Assembly (NCBI GenBank): GCA_964589725.1
Contig: CAZPUJ010000021.1
Span: 1 to 26,523 of the forward strand
Reading direction: 5' to 3'
DNA length: 26,523 nucleotides
Origin: CAYSHJ01 sp964589725
GTDB lineage: Bacteria > Planctomycetota > Planctomycetia > Planctomycetales > Planctomycetaceae
Every line of letters begins with the position of its first letter. The first letter of the stretch is position 1. Both the position numbers and the translations under genes were made by a program. The notes beneath the pieces are model-generated. The model had not been told where the DNA came from and did not search any database. It was given only the letters and a program-made list of their open reading frames with translations. Shown here piece after piece: positions 22,185 to 26,523 of this stretch.

Positions 22185-23894
22185 CTAATCCAACCCTTTG
22201 TGCTTGATAGTCTCCCAGTAATCGTCGAACTTGAACTTCGGACTATTGTCCAGGTCATGGCAGGTGTAGCACTGGGTTTTCTTGGCGGCTTCCAGTGTGA
22301 TGCGAACTTCCTTGCTGGCCGCTTCGTTCTCACCTTTGTCGATCAATTCGATGTGTTTGCTGCCGGGGCCATGACAGTTTTCGCAGCCGTTGTGCAGCAG
22401 ATGCGCTGTCTGGTCCGCGTTGAGAAAACCGCTCTCATAACGGAGCATGTCTTGCGCGTGCCAGCCGGTGACGTGGCACGACAAGCATTCGGGATCGTGA
22501 ATGCGCGAGACCCAGCGGTCCTTCAGTTCGGGACGGCCTTTGATCAGACTGTCGTAGGCGTGGGAGTGGCCGCTGTCCTTCCAAACATCGAACGCTTTCG
22601 AGTGGCATTCGCCGCACACTTTTGAGCCGACAAACTTCGCTCCACGGGCGTGTTTGATCGGTGGTTCTTTCTCGGCAAGACGTTCTTCTTTTAGCACTTG
22701 CTGATAGAACCGCATGTGCTCGGTCATCTTGTCCGAATCTTTAAAGCCGTCTGGCGTGAGCTTGACGAGTTCATACCGCAGCCGCTCTTTCGGATCGTAA
22801 GGGAAGAAGCCAACGACGCCGGTGTATTTTCCTTTGTGGCCGACTTGCACGAGCAGTGTGTCGCCGATTTTTTGCGGATTGGAAAACTCGGGATCTTCGG
22901 CTCCGCCGGAGCTGAGAATCACGTTAAATTGGGGGAATTTTTGGGCCAGTGCTTTGGATTCGGCCAACATCTCGACATGCGCGAGCAACACGAGCAGGTC
23001 AGGTTTTCTGGCTTGCAGATCCAGCAACACGGCCGGTAGCGCGGCTTCGGGGTCGTCGATCGTGATGTCCACGTTCGCGCCAGGCGGGGCGATCTCTTTG
23101 CGGAAGGTTTCGCCGAGGATCGACGTCACGCCGACCTTGACTTTGCCGATCGTCAGTAGTTTCGAGCGAATTGGCGTCCCCAGTTCGGGCGAACCGAAGA
23201 GCGTGACGTTGGCCGACAGAAAGCCGAGGCTGCCGAGCGGGTCGTTCTGGTCGGGCGTGTGAAAGGCCAGCAAGTCGGCCGCTCCGAGTTTTAGTTCTTC
23301 CGGCCCAAGATTGAGCACGCTGTACCGCATGTCCTTCATCGCGGCAAGGAACGTTTGAAACTTCAGTTTCGTTTGGGCGCGTGTGCGATTGACCGTGCCA
23401 CCGAGATCCAACGATGTCAGCGGCCACTTTTTCGAGTCGAGCTGTTTGATGAGATCATGCCGTCGCGACACACCACCCGATTGATGCTCGGAACAACCGC
23501 ACGGTTCGAGGAATCCATGCTGCTCGCCCGACAACACCAGCACGACGGCTGGCTTGTCCCAGCCGTCGAACAGCGGCTTGGCCGGGTTGGCCGCGTTCTT
23601 CGTCGTCGTCGCAGGACTCTCATTCGACGTGGTCTGAATGCCGCTCGGAGTTTCCGTGATCCGCTCGTCTGTTCTTATGGATGAGCTTTCGTCGGCAGGA
23701 TTCCGGGTCCGCGAGTCGTCACGAGCCGGCGGAAAGTCGCCGATCGCGGGCAGAGTGTTGCTTTCGGCCGATAATTCGCCCGATGACGGCTTCACGACAC
23801 CCGCGGGAGGCGCGGTGTCACCGCATCCAATTATGCCATTCAGCCCCAGTCCGAGAAGGCTGGCGACGAATCCCTGTCTGAGGCGACGGATCAT
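22185..23894 (-). CDS. Tetrahaem cytochrome c lipoprotein with degenerate 5'-nucleotidase-like metallophosphatase domain
   Basis: The 569-residue protein begins with a lipoprotein signal (IIGC24). A low-complexity linker runs to about residue 112. Residues about 115-370 resemble the UshA/5'-nucleotidase metallophosphatase family, including the FLEPCGCSEHQSGGVSRR stretch found in related multihaem proteins. However, the usual metal-binding NDxH, GD and GNHE motifs read GEQH, LGG and GPEE. The C-terminal part is a c554-like cytochrome with four CxxCH sites at 427-431, 470-474, 504-508 and 542-546, plus extra histidines for axial ligation. It should be anchored in the periplasm and move electrons. 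Start ATG 23894 has AAGG 6 bases upstream. A longer GTG form at 23957 is unlikely. Confidence 0.87.
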   Translation of the reverse strand: MIRRLRQGFVASLLGLGLNGIIGCGDTAPPAGVVKPSSGELSAESNTLPAIGDFPPARDDSRTRNPADESSSIRTDERITETPSGIQTTSNESPATTTKNAANPAKPLFDGWDKPAVVLVLSGEQHGFLEPCGCSEHQSGGVSRRHDLIKQLDSKKWPLTSLDLGGTVNRTRAQTKLKFQTFLAAMKDMRYSVLNLGPEELKLGAADLLAFHTPDQNDPLGSLGFLSANVTLFGSPELGTPIRSKLLTIGKVKVGVTSILGETFRKEIAPPGANVDITIDDPEAALPAVLLDLQARKPDLLVLLAHVEMLAESKALAQKFPQFNVILSSGGAEDPEFSNPQKIGDTLLVQVGHKGKYTGVVGFFPYDPKERLRYELVKLTPDGFKDSDKMTEHMRFYQQVLKEERLAEKEPPIKHARGAKFVGSKVCGECHSKAFDVWKDSGHSHAYDSLIKGRPELKDRWVSRIHDPECLSCHVTGWHAQDMLRYESGFLNADQTAHLLHNGCENCHGPGSKHIELIDKGENEAASKEVRITLEAAKKTQCYTCHDLDNSPKFKFDDYWETIKHKGLD

Positions 23895-23993
23895 GCGACA
23901 CCTTTTTTGCCGAGGTAAACGAAAAAGCTCCTCCCCTGCCGGTGGCTGCGGACTCACAGCCGGGCGGTCCGGGAGATATCAGTTTCACGTTGA

Positions 23994-25325
23994 TCAGAAC
24001 GACGTGTATTCCAAAATCATTCTGATGATGCTGGCGTCGGGATGATTCGTGTGCAGCAGAATCTGTCCAGGATTCTGACCACCGAGAGTGATCGGTGTTT
24101 CGCTGGGAGGTACCTCCAAGAGTAGATCAAACTTGTCGCGTCCTGTCCCTTTGAAGTTCTTATCCCTGACCAGTTCGTAGCGTACGGCGGGCGGGTCCAT
24201 TTTGGTCTCGGTGACGGCGAACTCTTGATCAAACTTGTTCACGAAGATCATCAGCTTGGCCTTAGTTCCGTCGGCGGCGCGGAAGCGTTTGAATCGCAGC
24301 ACACCCTCTTCGGGAGACCAGGCGACGCCTGGTGTCGCGTAAATCTCGACCGGTCCGGAGCGGGTTCCCTGGAACGAAGCGGTCATGACATCCGCGGAGT
24401 CCACGTTCGTATGGATGGTGATCGTCTCACGAAATTTGCCGATCGGTAAGCCGGATCGAAAGTGGACTTTCAACTCGTAGCCACATTTGGCAGGAGGCGG
24501 TTTGTTGGCCAGTTCAGCTTCTTCTCGTTTCTTCGCATCCGCTTCTTTTTTCTTCATTTGCTCGAGCATGGGCTCGAGCCCTTCCGCTTTGATCTGTGCC
24601 GGGGTCTTCGCAGCGAGCATCTTCGCGGCCGGCGAATTGAGGTCATCAAATCGATGTAGATTCTCTCCCGACGGACTTTGCGAGAGGATCGACAACTCAT
24701 CGGGCGTGAGCGATCGCGTCTCGACGACGATGAACGGCGTCGAGGTTTCGATCTGCTTAATGTCGAAGGACTCTAAGATTTCGGAGTGCAACGTGAGAAG
24801 TTGTTCAGTCGGTTTTCCATCCGGAAGCAAGCGCAGAGCGATTTCGGCGGCCGGCTTGAAGACTAATTTTCTGCCGACCGAGCCGCGCACGATGAACGAA
24901 AGCTCCGGATTGAGCGGGTCGTTGGTGTGAAACTTCGCATATTGTTCGAACCGCGACGCAGGGTTCCTGATATCCCAACTGATTGTCAGAGTCGTCTCTT
25001 CACCGGGTTCCAAACCGTTTTTCCCGATGCTGCCCATCGTGCATTGGCAGGAGTGCTTGCCAGAAGCGATCTTCAAGGAAGCCTCGCCCTCATTGCGTAC
25101 CGTGAAGACGTGTTCTCCCTTTTGACCTTGTTCCATGATGCCGAACTCGTACAACGTGCCGTCGACCACGATGGCTTTCGGATACGGTCCATGCTCGGCA
25201 GGAATGGGAATGTCCGAAACTGGTGTGTGCTGGGTACCCGGCGTGTTGGCTTTGCCGAAGAACGCCAACAAACTGCACGTGACAATGACCAAGAAGATCG
25301 CCAGAAAGATTGCTTTGGGCTTCAT
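23994..25325 (-). CDS. DUF1573-domain membrane-anchored protein
   Basis: The 443-residue protein has one N-terminal anchor (AIFLAIFLVIVTCSLLAFFG) and then a DUF1573 domain at about 60-170: YEFGIMEQGQKGEHVFTVRNEGEASLKI, SGKHSCQCTMGSIG, LEPGEETTLTISWD. This is an Ig-like ASH/abnormal-spindle-type fold common in Bacteroidetes and Planctomycetes. A charged Lys/Glu helix lies near 255-280, then more beta-rich segments, with a final strand pattern LLHTNHPDASIIRMILEY that repeats the HTNDPLNPELSFIVRG ending of the first domain. The function is unknown; the C-x-C pair could bind metal or be redox-active. Start ATG 25325 has GGAG 5 bases upstream. It is 99 bases upstream of the cytochrome gene. Confidence 0.85.
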   Translation of the reverse strand: MKPKAIFLAIFLVIVTCSLLAFFGKANTPGTQHTPVSDIPIPAEHGPYPKAIVVDGTLYEFGIMEQGQKGEHVFTVRNEGEASLKIASGKHSCQCTMGSIGKNGLEPGEETTLTISWDIRNPASRFEQYAKFHTNDPLNPELSFIVRGSVGRKLVFKPAAEIALRLLPDGKPTEQLLTLHSEILESFDIKQIETSTPFIVVETRSLTPDELSILSQSPSGENLHRFDDLNSPAAKMLAAKTPAQIKAEGLEPMLEQMKKKEADAKKREEAELANKPPPAKCGYELKVHFRSGLPIGKFRETITIHTNVDSADVMTASFQGTRSGPVEIYATPGVAWSPEEGVLRFKRFRAADGTKAKLMIFVNKFDQEFAVTETKMDPPAVRYELVRDKNFKGTGRDKFDLLLEVPPSETPITLGGQNPGQILLHTNHPDASIIRMILEYTSF

Positions 25326-25330
25326 GTTTT

Positions 25331-25334
25331 CTCC
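25331..25334 (-). promoter_or_regulatory. Ribosome binding site of the DUF1573 gene
   Basis: GGAG on the minus strand lies 5 bases before ATG 25325. It supports this start over an in-frame upstream start at 25466, whose extra 47 residues overlap the previous gene and look non-coding. Confidence 0.6.
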
Positions 25335-25425
25335 GTCGATGATTTCCTGCACACAAGGGATGTTGAAATCAAGAAAAGGATGATCGCTCCGATGAGGCGC
25401 ATTCTGATCGCGGATCCCCCAAGGG

Positions 25426-26523
25426 TCAATTCGCATCCGACGGTCGTTGCGTCGCCGGATGTTCATCGGCCAGCCGCTCGATTCGCACGCGGTCCTCTTT
25501 TCTCAAGAATTTGTCCAAATGACCGGCCTGATGGTTGAGGTCATCTTGCCGCAACGCCCGCCGCGAGGCGACACGTGCTTGCTCCGTCAGGCCGGCTTCC
25601 TCCGCCGCGTTCGCCCATTCGGCGAGCAACCCCGCGTGATGCGGATATCGCTCGACGGCCATCGCGAAGGCTTCGGCCGCCGAGCGAGCATGTTCCGGAT
25701 CGCGAGTTTGCCGGAACCACGTCATCCACATCTGCCCTAATCGCCGCCACGGCCGCGACGCAAACGGCATGCGGTCAATTACCGCCCGTTGCCGCCGAAC
25801 CGCGTCGTCTCGGTCTACCACGCGACGTGATTGCCGCGATCGTTCAAACGCCAGTTCGGCCAGTCGTTCCCGAGGCTCGATCGCAAACCGGTCGGCTTCC
25901 AAGGCAGCCTCATACTTGTTGCGAGCCACCGCGACGTCCTGTCCCTCTGTCAGGAGCGCGTCTCCCAAAGCGAGCGATGTCCGACAGAACAGATCCGGCA
26001 ACAAGGCACTTATCAGACATACCCCCGACAACAATGCGGCTCCTCCCATCAGGTATAACCAAACTCGCGGAGCGTTTACGCCGCCGAGAGTCGCCGTGCT
26101 GGAAGAACTTTCGTTTGACGCGTCGCCTTTCTGGTACGACAGCGCGGCACGCATGACCCAAACCGACCAGAACAACTGGGTAATCGCCGGCATCGCAATC
26201 CCGCCGGCCCCCAGCAAGTGAACCAGCAACGCGACGTTGGCCGCTTCCAACATCGACACGAACCCGAAGTGCGAGGGAGGAACGGACGTCGTCGGAGATT
26301 CAATACGCTGGCCTGGGCTTCGGGTGAGTGCCACGAATCTCGAAATCGGTTCGAGTCCCATCCACAGAAACCACCATGCGGTCCCCAGCCACCACAGCCG
26401 CTCGTCAGTGCCATAACCGAACAGTTCTAGCCCGATCGCCACCAACGGAAACGCCAGCCCCGCGCCCCAAACGGCCGAAGATGTGAACCGCTGACGTGTT
26501 TCCTCGGACACATCAGGGGCTTG
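25426..26523 (-). CDS. Polytopic membrane protein with C-terminal TPR-like region, 5' end beyond window
   Basis: The frame is open to the right edge, so the N-terminus is missing; a GTG at 26511 is internal. The visible 365 residues hold four or five hydrophobic helices (WGAGLAFPLVAIGLELF; WWLGTAWWFLWMGL; VALLVHLLGAGGIAMPAITQLFWSVWVM; VWLYLMGGAALLSGVCLISALL). About 190 residues of helical repeats rich in Ala, Arg and Glu follow (ARNKYEAALEADRFAIEPRERLAELAFERS; AFAMAVERYPHHAGLLAEWANAAEEAG). This plan, membrane helices then TPR, fits the C-terminal part of O-antigen ligase/polymerase-like proteins of planctomycetes, but the catalytic loop is not in view. It is 100 bases upstream of the DUF1573 gene on the same strand. 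Confidence 0.7.
   Translation of the reverse strand, partial: QAPDVSEETRQRFTSSAVWGAGLAFPLVAIGLELFGYGTDERLWWLGTAWWFLWMGLEPISRFVALTRSPGQRIESPTTSVPPSHFGFVSMLEAANVALLVHLLGAGGIAMPAITQLFWSVWVMRAALSYQKGDASNESSSSTATLGGVNAPRVWLYLMGGAALLSGVCLISALLPDLFCRTSLALGDALLTEGQDVAVARNKYEAALEADRFAIEPRERLAELAFERSRQSRRVVDRDDAVRRQRAVIDRMPFASRPWRRLGQMWMTWFRQTRDPEHARSAAEAFAMAVERYPHHAGLLAEWANAAEEAGLTEQARVASRRALRQDDLNHQAGHLDKFLRKEDRVRIERLADEHPATQRPSDAN

Overview
The window looks like a piece of a GC-rich Planctomycetes chromosome, most likely of the Planctomycetaceae type. This rests on gene content, not on any search: a BBP7-type outer-membrane barrel, a surface protein with an N-terminal LEPR-XLL-like motif, a BatA-type VWA membrane protein, a ceramidase-like secreted enzyme, DUF1573 and multihaem cytochrome lipoproteins, and several families of palindromic intergenic repeats of the kind common in planctomycetes. 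No phage, integrase, transposase, CRISPR array or rRNA was seen.

Layout. 1-2.03 kb (minus): recO followed by a TPR/BamD-like lipoprotein that runs off the left edge. 2.1-3.2 kb: non-coding, with three palindromic repeats and the decayed 3' end of a Uma2-family nuclease gene. 3.2-4.3 kb (minus): a delta-9-type fatty acid desaturase. 4.3-6.5 kb: palindromic repeats around scpB (plus) and a convergent GNAT acetyltransferase (minus). 6.9-8.8 kb (plus): a peptidase C26-like glutamine amidotransferase that lacks its nucleophilic cysteine, then an intact nitrilase-fold amidohydrolase. 8.9-14.5 kb (plus): BatA/VWA membrane protein, a CT-rich repeat, a small membrane protein, a YfgM-like TPR protein with a secretin-type STN-like domain, and a translationally coupled RluD-family pseudouridine synthase. 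14.5-15.1 kb (minus): a tRNA-like gene with anticodon GAG, then a small anchored protein. 15.2-16.7 kb (plus): a secreted ceramidase-like hydrolase. 16.7-20.4 kb (minus): a BBP7-type barrel and a large surface protein containing a cyclophilin domain and Ig-like repeats. 20.96-21.85 kb (plus): an acetamidase/formamidase. 21.86-26.5 kb (minus): DUF971 protein, tetrahaem cytochrome lipoprotein with a degenerate metallophosphatase domain, DUF1573 protein, and a membrane/TPR protein cut by the right edge.

How it fits together. Most genes are short housekeeping or envelope units, not one pathway. The clearest linked sets are recO with the lipoprotein; the YfgM-like protein with the pseudouridine synthase (ATGA overlap); and the minus-strand run of four genes at the right end, which suggests an envelope redox module. 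The points most worth a second look are the amidotransferase without its catalytic cysteine, the class-I tRNA-like element with a leucine anticodon, the degenerate phosphatase/cytochrome fusion, the surface-displayed cyclophilin, and the nested inverted repeats. I did not find a clear new defence or mobile system.
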